The translations under genes and the position numbers were made by a program. The notes beneath the pieces are model-generated. The model was not told the DNA's origin. It worked only from the letters and a program-made list of their open reading frames with translations, and did no database searches. DNA of 14,977 nucleotides, taken from a bacterium. GTDB lineage: Bacteria > Patescibacteriota > Patescibacteriia > UBA2591 > JAGGZP01. The stretch is from positions 1 to 14,977 of the forward strand of contig JAGGZP010000091.1 in assembly GCA_021161965.1 (NCBI GenBank). The letters run 5' to 3'. Of the stretch, positions 5,978 through 14,035 are shown piece by piece; position 1 is the first letter of the stretch; each line of letters starts with the position of its first letter.

Positions 5978-8900
5978 TTATTTTTTAAAACCTGTTCCGG
6001 CCGGTATTAAACGACCAACAATAACATTTTCTTTTAAACTATAAAGACGATCAAGTTGACCAGTAATCGATGCTTCGACCAAAACCCTTGATGTTTCTTG
6101 AAATGAAGCAGCAGCAAGAAAACTATCTGTTGCCAAAGAAGCTTTTGTAATACCTAATAAAACTCTTTCACCTTTTGCTGGTTTTTTATTCTCTTTTTTC
6201 GCTTGTTCATTTACCTCTTGAAAATAAGCTTCGGGAACAATTGAGCCAGGAAGTAATTCTGTTTCTCCACCATCAATCACCAAAAACCTCGAAAACATTT
6301 GACGAATAACAATTTCGATATGTTTATCATTTAGCTTTTGTCCTTGTGAAGAGTAAATATACTGAATTTCTTTTAATATATATTTTTCAACCTCTCTTCT
6401 CCCACGATATTTATAAAGTTCACGTAAATCTAAACTTCCGTCAGTTAATTGATCGCCAGCTTTTACTTTTTGTCCATCTTTTACCCAAAGGACATGTTGG
6501 GTAACATCATATTCATCAATATCCTCTTGCTCATAACTCACTCTAATAATATCTTTATCAATTTTAACAATCCCTGAATGTTTGGCTTTAATCTTCTGCT
6601 TATCCTTTTTCGCTAAAATAGATGATTTATCAATATGTTTTCCGTCTTTTACTAGTATTTGCCAATCTTCATCTTTAGGAACTAGATATTTATCCTCCTT
6701 AACATTTCGATATTTAAGAATTATTTTTCTTTGCTGGCCCTTCTCAATAATTTTTATTCTTCCATCATGGTGAGCGATTAATGCCGAATATTTGGGTGGT
6801 CGAACTTCGAATAATTCCTCAACTCGCGGTAAACCTTGAGTAATGTCCTTTCCAGCAACCCCACCAGCATGAAACGTCCTTAATGTAAGCTGTGTTCCTG
6901 GTTCTCCAATTGCCTGAGCGGCAACAATTCCAACTGAAGCACCAACTTGAACTGGTTTTAGATAACCTAAATCATAGCCATAACATTTTGCGCAAACACC
7001 TCTTTTTGTTTTACAAGTAAGTACTGACCTCACTCTAATTGCTTTAATATCTAATTTTTCTAAAATTTTTGCTTTTTCAGCAGTGATGTATTCACCTGGC
7101 TTAATAATTGTTTTTTTTGTTTGAGGATCAACAACTTTATCCAAAGAAACACGGCCAAAAACTCGCTTCGCTAATGTCTCACCCATTTCTTCTGAATCCT
7201 CTTTTGTAATCAAAATTCCTTCTTTATCACCGCAATCTTCTTCACGAACGATTACTTCTTGGGTAACATCAACCAATCTTCTAGTTAAATATCCAGCGCT
7301 CGATGTTCTTAAAGCTGTATCAGAAACACCTTTTCTTGCACCATGTGTAGAAATGAAATACTCTAAGACATCAAAACCATCCTTATAATTACTTTTAATT
7401 GGTAATTCTATTAGCCGACCAGTTGGTGAGGAAACAATACCCTTCATTCCAAACATCTGTGTAAGTTGAGCCCAGGAACCTCGCGCGCCTGATTCAACCA
7501 TTGTTAAAACAGTATTGCCTGGTTGAAGCTTTTTTCGACAAATTTTTGTAATCTCATTTTTTGCATTTGTCCAGACCTCTATATTCTTTAGATATCTTTC
7601 TTCATCGGTCAAAAGTCCCATCTCATATTGCTGACGAATTTCCTCAATTTTCTTCTTTGCTCTTTCTATTATCTCTAGTTTTTCTGGTAACCTTGGCAAA
7701 TCGTTAATCCCCCATGAAAGACCAGATTTTGTTAAATATTCAATTGTAATTTCTTTAATATCATCAAGCATTTTGACTAATCTACTTTCACCATACTTTT
7801 CTAAACAATCACTTACAATTTTACTAAGCATTTTCTTATCAACAACTTTATCTAAATTATAAATGCCCTCTGGCAATACAGAATTGAAAATAATCCGACC
7901 AACGGATGTCTCAATTAACTTTGATTTAATTCTAACCTTAATTTTTTCTTGTAAACCAATTATCTTATTCTCGTAAGCTAGTAACGCCTCATCTTCGCTA
8001 GCAAAAAATTGATTTATTTTTTTATTGTCTTCGTAAATTTTTGTTAGATAATAGGCACCCCAAACCATATCCTTGGTTGGAGTAACTATTGGTTCACCAC
8101 TAGCTGGCTTTAAAAGATTTTTGCTCGATAAAATTATTTCAGCAGCTTCTTTTTGTGCTTCTTGACTAATAGGTAAGTGGATCGCCATTTGGTCACCATC
8201 GAAATCAGCATTAAAAGCTGGACAAACTAAGGGATGAATCTGAATTGCTTTTCCTTCGATTAAAACAGGTTGAAAAGCTTGAATAGAAAGACGATGCAAA
8301 GTTGGCGCACGGTTCAAAAGAACATAATGTTTTTTTACAATTTCTTCAAGAATATCCCAAACAACGTCTGCCCCACTTTCTATAAAGCGATTTGCCGACT
8401 TAACATTATGAACTATACCCCTTTTAATTAGCTCGCTAACTACAAACGGCTTAAACAATTCAATAGCCATTATTTTTGGAACACCACATTGATGAAGTTT
8501 AAGATGTGGCCCGACAACAATTACTGACCGACCAGAGTAATCAACTCTTTTTCCCAAAAGATTTTGTCGGAAACGACCTTCTTTCCCTTTTAGTATATCA
8601 GCCAAGGATTTTAGTGGCCTTTTTTGACCTGTTGAAGAAGTGGTTGTCTTTCTTGTTCGCATCTCATTATCAAGTAAAGCATCAACTGCTTCCTGAAGCA
8701 TTCTTTTTTCATTCCTTAATATTACCTCCGGAGCATGCAAGGCCTGTAGTTTTTTAAGTCGATTATTACGATTAATCACTCGACGATAAAGATCATTTAA
8801 ATCTGATGAGGCATATCTCCCACCATCAAGTTGAACCATTGGTCGAAGGTCGGGAGGAATAACAGGAATAACAGTTAAAACCATCCATTCCGGTTTAATT

Positions 8901-9781
8901 TTATTCTTAATTAAATTTTTAACTAACTTCAATCTTTGAATTATTTTTTTCTTCCTATCTGGGTTTGCTTTTTTTTCTTCTTTTTCCAAATCCCGCACAA
9001 GAGCATGTAAGTTTAACGATTTCAATAATTTTTGTATCGCTTCTGCCCCGATACCTGCTTCAAAAATATGACCATATTTTAAAGAAAGTTCGCGATAACG
9101 TAATTCAGAAATAATATTACCCACTCTTAATTCATCAATTTCTCTTTTTGTTTCCTGATAAAGACTGTTTAGCTCTTTTAATCTTTTCTTGAATTCCTCC
9201 GATTTATTTTTGATTTCCTTTCTTAGAAATTTCTTCTTATCTTTGAATTCTTCCTCTAGTTTATTTAATGTTTTCTTTTTTAATTCTTCTTTCACATTAG
9301 TAATTATAAAACTGGCAAAATAAATTACCTTTTCTAAAGATTGTACCGACAAATTTAGTAACAAACCAATCCTTGAAGGAACGCTTCTTACGTACCAAAT
9401 ATGTGTTACTGGAGCAGCTAATTTAATATATCCCATTCTCTCTCTTCGAACTACACTTCTTGTTACTTCAACACCGCAACGATCACAAACTATTCCTCGG
9501 TAACGAATTTTCTTATATTTACCGCAAGCGCATTGCCAATCCTTCACTGGTCCAAAAATCCTTTGACAAAATAAACCACCCATTTCTGGTTTTTGGGTTC
9601 GATAATTAATTGTTTCTGGTAAAAGAACTTCACCAAGTCCAGGCTTTATTTTTTCCGCATAGGACCAAGAAATAATTTCTTCGGGTGAAGCAATTTTTAA
9701 GCGAATAGCGTCAAAATCCAAACCTCTTCTTTTCTCTTCCATTGGAAGAAGTAGGGTTTTTGTTGACGAAGGTAATGGCAT
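5978..9781 (-). CDS. rpoC: DNA-directed RNA polymerase subunit beta', 1267 aa
   Basis: The beta' subunit carries the catalytic magnesium site of RNA polymerase. Visible landmarks in order are the N-terminal zinc ribbon (C84, C86, C99, C102), a lysine/glutamate-rich coiled region (165-220) with the clamp elements around it, the active-site loop NADFDGDQMAIH with D526, D528 and D530, the bridge/trigger region ending in STHGARKG and TSSAGYLTRRLVDV, and the second zinc site (REEDCGDKE, then CKTKRGVCAKC). The C-terminal AQAIGEPGTQLTLRTFHAGG motif is intact. The trigger loop has S where most bacteria have N (TANSGYL). The length is close to the compact bacterial form, without large insertions in the trigger region. 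It begins 14 nt after the rpoB stop without a Shine-Dalgarno, so translational coupling is likely, and is followed 11 nt later by ftsK. Confidence 0.98.
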   Translation of the reverse strand: MPLPSSTKTLLLPMEEKRRGLDFDAIRLKIASPEEIISWSYAEKIKPGLGEVLLPETINYRTQKPEMGGLFCQRIFGPVKDWQCACGKYKKIRYRGIVCDRCGVEVTRSVVRRERMGYIKLAAPVTHIWYVRSVPSRIGLLLNLSVQSLEKVIYFASFIITNVKEELKKKTLNKLEEEFKDKKKFLRKEIKNKSEEFKKRLKELNSLYQETKREIDELRVGNIISELRYRELSLKYGHIFEAGIGAEAIQKLLKSLNLHALVRDLEKEEKKANPDRKKKIIQRLKLVKNLIKNKIKPEWMVLTVIPVIPPDLRPMVQLDGGRYASSDLNDLYRRVINRNNRLKKLQALHAPEVILRNEKRMLQEAVDALLDNEMRTRKTTTSSTGQKRPLKSLADILKGKEGRFRQNLLGKRVDYSGRSVIVVGPHLKLHQCGVPKIMAIELFKPFVVSELIKRGIVHNVKSANRFIESGADVVWDILEEIVKKHYVLLNRAPTLHRLSIQAFQPVLIEGKAIQIHPLVCPAFNADFDGDQMAIHLPISQEAQKEAAEIILSSKNLLKPASGEPIVTPTKDMVWGAYYLTKIYEDNKKINQFFASEDEALLAYENKIIGLQEKIKVRIKSKLIETSVGRIIFNSVLPEGIYNLDKVVDKKMLSKIVSDCLEKYGESRLVKMLDDIKEITIEYLTKSGLSWGINDLPRLPEKLEIIERAKKKIEEIRQQYEMGLLTDEERYLKNIEVWTNAKNEITKICRKKLQPGNTVLTMVESGARGSWAQLTQMFGMKGIVSSPTGRLIELPIKSNYKDGFDVLEYFISTHGARKGVSDTALRTSSAGYLTRRLVDVTQEVIVREEDCGDKEGILITKEDSEEMGETLAKRVFGRVSLDKVVDPQTKKTIIKPGEYITAEKAKILEKLDIKAIRVRSVLTCKTKRGVCAKCYGYDLGYLKPVQVGASVGIVAAQAIGEPGTQLTLRTFHAGGVAGKDITQGLPRVEELFEVRPPKYSALIAHHDGRIKIIEKGQQRKIILKYRNVKEDKYLVPKDEDWQILVKDGKHIDKSSILAKKDKQKIKAKHSGIVKIDKDIIRVSYEQEDIDEYDVTQHVLWVKDGQKVKAGDQLTDGSLDLRELYKYRGRREVEKYILKEIQYIYSSQGQKLNDKHIEIVIRQMFSRFLVIDGGETELLPGSIVPEAYFQEVNEQAKKENKKPAKGERVLLGITKASLATDSFLAAASFQETSRVLVEASITGQLDRLYSLKENVIVGRLIPAGTGFKK

Positions 9782-9795
9782 AATAGTTTAATAAT

Positions 9796-12700
9796 TTAAA
9801 ATTTAAGATTTTTGGTAGGAAATTTTGGGCGTTTTTGTTTTTCAATACTAATTTTTCTTCCATTTTTAAGCAATTCAACATTTAAACATAAACCTTTTAA
9901 TTCGCGAACTAGAACATTAAAAGATTCGGGGATATGAACTTCTTTTATTGGTTCACCACGAACAATTGATTCATAAGCTTTTGTTCTGCCGGGGACATCA
10001 TCAGACTTTATTGTTAACATTTCTTGAAGTGTATAAGCTGCACCATAACCTTCTAAAGCCCAAACTTCCATTTCTCCAAATCTCTGCCCACCAAATTGTG
10101 CTTTTCCACCTAAAGGCTGCTGGGTAATTAAAGAATAGGGACCAATTGAGCGTTGATGGATTTTATCTTCAACCATATGATTTAATTTTATCACATACAT
10201 CATTCCAACAGTTACCTCTTCTTCAAATGGCTCCCCTGTCCGCCCATCATACAATCTAACTTTACCCGATTCTGACATTCCAATTTTTTTTAATAATTCT
10301 TTTATTTCCTTCTCTTTCGCTCCAGCAAAAACTGGCGTTGCAAGTTTGATATTCATTTTCTTTGCAGCCATTCCTAAGACTGTTTCTAAAATCTGACCAA
10401 TATTCATTCTTGAAACAACACCCAAAGGATTAAGAATAATATCAACCGGTGTTCCATCTTCTAAAAATGGCATATCTTCTTCCGGAACTATTCTTGAAAT
10501 AACACCTTTATTACCGTGACGCCCAGAAAGTTTATCTCCGACTTGAATTTTTCTTAAATCAGCAACTAAAACTTTAATCGATTTAATAACACCGACTGGT
10601 AGATGATCACCATTTTCTCGAGAAAAAATTTTTACATCAATAACCTTACCATGTTCACCGTGTTCTAAATATAAAGATGAGTCTCTAACATCTTTTGCCT
10701 TTTCACCAAAAATTGCTCTTAATAACTTTTCCTCAGCTGATAATTCAGTTTCTCCTTTAGGCGTAATCTTACCAACTAAAATATCGCCGGATTTTACTTC
10801 GGCTCCAATGTAAACAATTCCATCTTCATCTAAATTTTTAATTTTTTCTTCCCCAACATTTGGAATATCTTTTGTAATAACTTCTGGACCAAGTTTTGTT
10901 TCACGAACATCAACTACATGTTCATCAATATGAATTGACGTTAATACATCCTCTTTTAATAGGCGTGAGGAAATTAAGATTGCGTCTTCATAATTCCCGC
11001 CTTCCCAGGACATAAAAGCAACTAAAATATTTCGGCCTAAAGCCAATTCTCCCTGGTCCATTGCTGGCCCATCAGCCAAAACATCACCAGCTTTTACTTT
11101 TTGCCCCTTTTTTACAACAACTCGTTGATTAAAGCAAGTATCAGAATTCGAACGCGCAAATTTTTCTAACTCATAAATATCATAGGCTCTCTTTTTATTT
11201 AAAATTTTAATTCTTTTCGCATCAACCTCAACAACTTCACCATCGTTTTTAGCAAGAACTAAATAACCTGAATCCCGAGCAACCTTTTCTTCCATCCCCG
11301 TTCCCACTAAAGGCGCTTCTGGTCTTATTAGCGGTACTGCTTGGCGCTGCATATTTGTTCCCATTAATGCTCGAACTGCATCGTCATGTTCTAAAAATGG
11401 AATTAATGATGTAGCAACACTTACAATTTGATTTGAGGCAATATCAATAAATTCTACATCTTTTGCCGAGCAAAAGCCAGGATGACCATAAACTCTTGCT
11501 TCCACACGTTCTTCAACTATCCTCCCTTTATTATCAATATTTAAAGAATAAGGGGCAATAATATGTTTTTCTTCTTCGAGTGCATTTAAATAAACTATTT
11601 CATTAGTTAGCTTGCCGTTTTTGACTTTACGATAAGGTGTTTCTATAAATCCATATTCATTTAACCGAGCATGACAAGCAAAGTGACCAACTAATCCAAC
11701 ATTTGGTCCTTCGGGTGTAGCGATCGGACATATTTTTCCATAAAAAGTCCGGTGAACATCACGAACCTCAAATCCAGCCCTCTCTTTTTTTAATCCTCCC
11801 GGACCAGCAACAGTTAATCTTCTCTTATGCTCGAGTTCGGATAAAGGATTTGTTTGATCCATAAATTGAGAAAGCTGACTCGACATAAAAAACTCACGAA
11901 GTACACCATTAATTGGTCGAGCATTAATAAGCTGGGAAGGAGTAATTTTTGAAATATCTAAAGTACTCATCCGATCACGAATAATCCTTTGCAAACGCAT
12001 CATTCCAACACGCATCCTCGCCTGGGTTAGTTCACCAACAGCTCGAATACGACGATTGGCTAAATGATCAATGTCATCAGCGTTTTCCTGAGAATTATTT
12101 AGCCGAATAATTTCGGCAATTACAGCAACAAGATCCTCAGGCCTCAAGACACGAGATTTAGTTTCTAAAAAATCTTTTCTAAATGGTAAAACATCTTTTT
12201 CGAGTATTCTGCTTAATCTCTGATTAAGTTTATAACGACCAACTGGCGAAAGGTCATAACGATTCCGATTAAAAAACATCGCATGAATTAAAGACCGGGC
12301 ATTATCTGGAGTAGCTAATTCGCCCGGCCTTAATCGGCGATAAACCTCAATTAATCCCTCGTCCTCAGAGGCCGAAGGATCCTTGTTTATTGTTGCTAAA
12401 ATATATTTTCTTTCTGGATTAACATCGATTTTTTTAAATAAGTCGATTATTTCTTGGTCGCTTCCATAGCCAAAAACACGTAATAATGCTGTCGCAGCTA
12501 TTTTTCTTTGTCTATCAATCCTTACCCAAATAACATTGTTTCCATCTGTTTCGAATTCTAGCCAAGCACCTCTTTCGGGAATCAATTTTGCACCATAGAA
12601 AAAACGCCCCCGAATAACATTCCGAGTAAAATAAACACCTGAAGATCTAATTAATTGATTAACAACAACACGTTCAATCCCATTAATAATAAACGTGGCT

Positions 12701-13056
12701 CTTTGGGTCATTAAAGGAATATCTCCAAAATAAACATCTTGCTCTATCTTTTTCCCTTTTTTCTTATTTATCAGACGGGTACGAACTTTTAGTGTTGCTT
12801 CATAAGTTAAATTTCTTTTTCTGCTGGTAATCTCATCAAATTTCGGTTCTTCAAGATAATATTTTAAAAAATAAAGTTCTAAACTTCTTCCGATATAATC
12901 CTCTATGGGCGAAAATTCCTTTAAAAGGTCGCCAATTCCTTTCTCTAGGAACCATTTGTAAGAATCTTTTTGTACCTTTAGTAAATCTAATGTCGGTGTC
13001 CCAAGTATATTCTTTGAAAATGAGAGACGTTTACTTTTCAAATTATTTTCAACCAT
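9796..13056 (-). CDS. rpoB: DNA-directed RNA polymerase subunit beta, 1086 aa
   Basis: The beta subunit forms the other half of the catalytic cleft. Landmarks are the rifampicin pocket (391-422, beginning MSSQLSQFMDQTNPLSE), KERAGFEVRDVH, TPEGPNVGLV, the WEGGNYEDA motif with E690 and D691, the two active-site lysines around GDKLSGRHGNKG (842 and 850), and the C-terminal QPLGGKAQFGGQRFGEMEVW and EGYGAAYTLQEML segments that contact beta'. At 1086 aa it is short compared with the 1342 aa of E. coli because the large lineage-specific insertions are missing. In the rifampicin pocket the positions matching E. coli S531 and L533 are T415 and A417, while D516 and H526 are kept. The ATG at 13054-13056 has AAAGG directly against it, too close for a normal Shine-Dalgarno. 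Upstream is a promoter and a leader with a hairpin; ribosomal protein genes rplJL are not upstream as they are in many bacteria. Confidence 0.98.
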   Translation of the reverse strand: MVENNLKSKRLSFSKNILGTPTLDLLKVQKDSYKWFLEKGIGDLLKEFSPIEDYIGRSLELYFLKYYLEEPKFDEITSRKRNLTYEATLKVRTRLINKKKGKKIEQDVYFGDIPLMTQRATFIINGIERVVVNQLIRSSGVYFTRNVIRGRFFYGAKLIPERGAWLEFETDGNNVIWVRIDRQRKIAATALLRVFGYGSDQEIIDLFKKIDVNPERKYILATINKDPSASEDEGLIEVYRRLRPGELATPDNARSLIHAMFFNRNRYDLSPVGRYKLNQRLSRILEKDVLPFRKDFLETKSRVLRPEDLVAVIAEIIRLNNSQENADDIDHLANRRIRAVGELTQARMRVGMMRLQRIIRDRMSTLDISKITPSQLINARPINGVLREFFMSSQLSQFMDQTNPLSELEHKRRLTVAGPGGLKKERAGFEVRDVHRTFYGKICPIATPEGPNVGLVGHFACHARLNEYGFIETPYRKVKNGKLTNEIVYLNALEEEKHIIAPYSLNIDNKGRIVEERVEARVYGHPGFCSAKDVEFIDIASNQIVSVATSLIPFLEHDDAVRALMGTNMQRQAVPLIRPEAPLVGTGMEEKVARDSGYLVLAKNDGEVVEVDAKRIKILNKKRAYDIYELEKFARSNSDTCFNQRVVVKKGQKVKAGDVLADGPAMDQGELALGRNILVAFMSWEGGNYEDAILISSRLLKEDVLTSIHIDEHVVDVRETKLGPEVITKDIPNVGEEKIKNLDEDGIVYIGAEVKSGDILVGKITPKGETELSAEEKLLRAIFGEKAKDVRDSSLYLEHGEHGKVIDVKIFSRENGDHLPVGVIKSIKVLVADLRKIQVGDKLSGRHGNKGVISRIVPEEDMPFLEDGTPVDIILNPLGVVSRMNIGQILETVLGMAAKKMNIKLATPVFAGAKEKEIKELLKKIGMSESGKVRLYDGRTGEPFEEEVTVGMMYVIKLNHMVEDKIHQRSIGPYSLITQQPLGGKAQFGGQRFGEMEVWALEGYGAAYTLQEMLTIKSDDVPGRTKAYESIVRGEPIKEVHIPESFNVLVRELKGLCLNVELLKNGRKISIEKQKRPKFPTKNLKF

Positions 13057-13063
13057 CCTTTTA

Positions 13064-13081
13064 AATTAATTTAAATTAATT
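13064..13081. repeat. 18-bp AT-only perfect palindrome in the rpoB leader
   Basis: AATTAATTTAAATTAATT is its own reverse complement and lies 7 nt upstream of the rpoB ATG. It could form a weak hairpin next to the start region; being pure AT, it may also be only compositional. Confidence 0.6.
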
Positions 13082-13093
13082 AACATAAAAACT

Positions 13094-13119
13094 TTCCCGC
13101 CAATAAAATCTGGCAGGAA
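13094..13119 (-). terminator. Terminator-like hairpin in the rpoBC leader (possible attenuator)
   Basis: On the - strand the arms pair over 9 bases (one U-G pair), around an 8-nt AU-rich loop, and are followed by AGTTTTTATG, so it has the form of an intrinsic terminator. It lies between the rpoBC promoter (13199-13226) and the rpoB start. On the + strand no U-tract follows. Read-through control of rpoBC is inference. Confidence 0.6.
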
Positions 13120-13198
13120 CTGGATTCATTTTTGTCCATTTTCTGAAAGACAAAACAAAACAAAATAAATAATTAATAATTTATTGTTTGTGCAATAT

Positions 13199-13226
13199 AT
13201 TTTAGTAAATTATTCAAAAAGGTCAA
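13199..13226 (-). promoter_or_regulatory. Likely rpoBC(-ftsK) promoter
   Basis: Read on the - strand, TTGACC (13221-13226) and TAAAAT (13199-13204) each match consensus in 5 of 6 positions and are 16 bp apart. Transcription would begin near 13192, giving a leader of about 136 nt. No promoter is evident in the short rpoB-rpoC and rpoC-ftsK gaps. Confidence 0.7.
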
Positions 13227-13232
13227 GAGGAG

Positions 13233-13241
13233 TTATCCACA
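13233..13241 (+). promoter_or_regulatory. Consensus DnaA box
   Basis: TTATCCACA is a perfect match to the high-affinity DnaA box. It lies 6 nt upstream of the rpoBC -35 element, in the gap between the patatin pseudogene and rpoB. It is the only perfect copy I noticed, so it does not mark an origin by itself. Confidence 0.5.
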
Positions 13242-13245
13242 GGAC

Positions 13246-13275
13246 AATAAAAGGGGGTTGTTGAACCCCTTTATT
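13246..13275 (-). terminator. Terminator of the patatin pseudogene
   Basis: AATAAAAGGGG (13246-13256) pairs with CCCCTTTATT (13266-13275) with one bulge. On the - strand the 3' arm reads CCCCCTTTTATT, supplying its own U-rich run. The TAA stop of the upstream gene lies inside the stem. Confidence 0.65.
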
Positions 13276-13949
13276 CAAAAAATTTTCTGATTTCGTCCAT
13301 TTTTTCAAGAGCAAGACGATAGCCCTCTGTTATCATTCTCTCTATTGATTTTCTATTAAAATCGAAAGTGTTCCCAATGTTTTTGTCTGGTGAAAATAAG
13401 AAAAACTTAATTTCTTTATAAGGCCATCTCATCTCATCAATAAGATTAAATATCTTTTTCTGTATCTTTTTATCCTCTATTTCAAGGCTTATTTTTTTCT
13501 TTAACTCAGAAATTTTCCTCTCTATTAAACTAGAAAATAAATATTTTTTTAAAGATTCGTTAGTAAGATTCTTGGTAGGTATGCTTCGCATAGCATTCAA
13601 ATAATCTATGAGTGTCTTGTATGTTTGTCGATTCTGTTTTTTTTCTGTTTTTATCCAAGGTTCTAAATCAAGTGGGCCAAGAATAATAATAAAAATCCTT
13701 TTGATGCCTAAATCAATTAAAGGTTTTATAGGTAATGGCCATTTTAAAGCTGGATCGACCAGTGTTAAACCATTCCATTTTATCAACTTGACCCAAGGAG
13801 GCCAAAACACCATTAAATGCGCCAATTGATGTTCCACTAACAATGTCAAACCATTTTGGATATATTTTGTCGTATATTGCTTTCAGTGCTCCAGCAGCAA
13901 ATGCTCCTTTTGCTCCACCACCACCTAAAACTAAACCAATTTTTTCCAT
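13271..13949 (-). pseudogene. Patatin-like phospholipase, frameshifted and internally deleted
   Basis: The first frame (13949 to about 13716) encodes a clear patatin N-terminus: the oxyanion-hole motif GLVLGGGGAKGAFAAGAL (5-22) and the nucleophile elbow GTSIGA with S41. The second frame (to the TAA at 13271) encodes the C-terminal half: LVDPALKWPLPIKPLIDLG with the presumed catalytic Asp at 13754-13756, a strand IFIIILGP, and a typical tail ending in ITEGYRLALEKM. Joining them needs a +1 shift near 13760-13800. The Ser and Asp codons are only 73 nt apart (about 24 residues), whereas patatins usually have about 100 or more residues between them, so a substantial internal piece is also missing. 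The Asp is followed by P rather than the usual G. Patatins are serine-aspartate dyad lipid acyl hydrolases; this copy should be inactive. Promoter, Shine-Dalgarno (GGAGG 13954-13958) and terminator remain intact, suggesting recent decay. Confidence 0.85.
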
Positions 13950-13975
13950 TTTTCCTCCCTTTTAAATCTATTCTA

Positions 13976-14003
13976 ATTATAGAAATTTTTTAAAATTTGT
14001 CAA
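13976..14003 (-). promoter_or_regulatory. Consensus promoter of the patatin pseudogene (duplicate of 1086-1113)
   Basis: On the - strand TTGACA (13998-14003) and TATAAT (13976-13981) are perfect, 16 bp apart. The 33 bp 13972-14004 equal 1085-1117 in reverse complement, and the similarity runs on to the start codon with about six mismatches in the next 25 nt. The -35 begins only 2 nt after the upstream terminator stem. Confidence 0.85.
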
Positions 14004-14005
14004 TG

Positions 14006-14035
14006 AAATAACCCCACTATTTAGCGGGGTTATTT
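14006..14035 (-). terminator. Terminator of the DUF3108-like gene
   Basis: Perfect 10-bp arms AAATAACCCC (14006-14015) and GGGGTTATTT (14026-14035) enclose a 10-nt loop that contains the TAG stop (14017-14019). The - strand 3' arm ends in TTATTT, but the U-tract is short because the next promoter starts immediately. Confidence 0.7.

Noticed and set aside
6582..6773. 63-codon + strand frame inside rpoC
   Set aside because: Antisense to conserved rpoC sequence; hydrophobic composition comes from the reverse complement of lysine-rich codons.
8506..8757. 83-codon + strand frame inside rpoC
   Set aside because: Antisense to the conserved catalytic region of rpoC, with no initiation signals.
13085..13155. 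Short leader peptides (19 and 17 codons) in the rpoB 5' region as real genes
   Set aside because: No Shine-Dalgarno, no recognisable sequence, and they run through the hairpin; kept only as a remark in the leader finding.
13142..13190. CAAAA tandem repeats and AT-rich run in the rpoB leader as a replication origin with the DnaA box
   Set aside because: Only one DnaA box is present and no dnaA, dnaN or clustered boxes are nearby; low complexity alone is not evidence.
13608..13829. 73-codon + strand frame opposite the patatin pseudogene
   Set aside because: It lies antisense to recognisable patatin sequence and has no Shine-Dalgarno.
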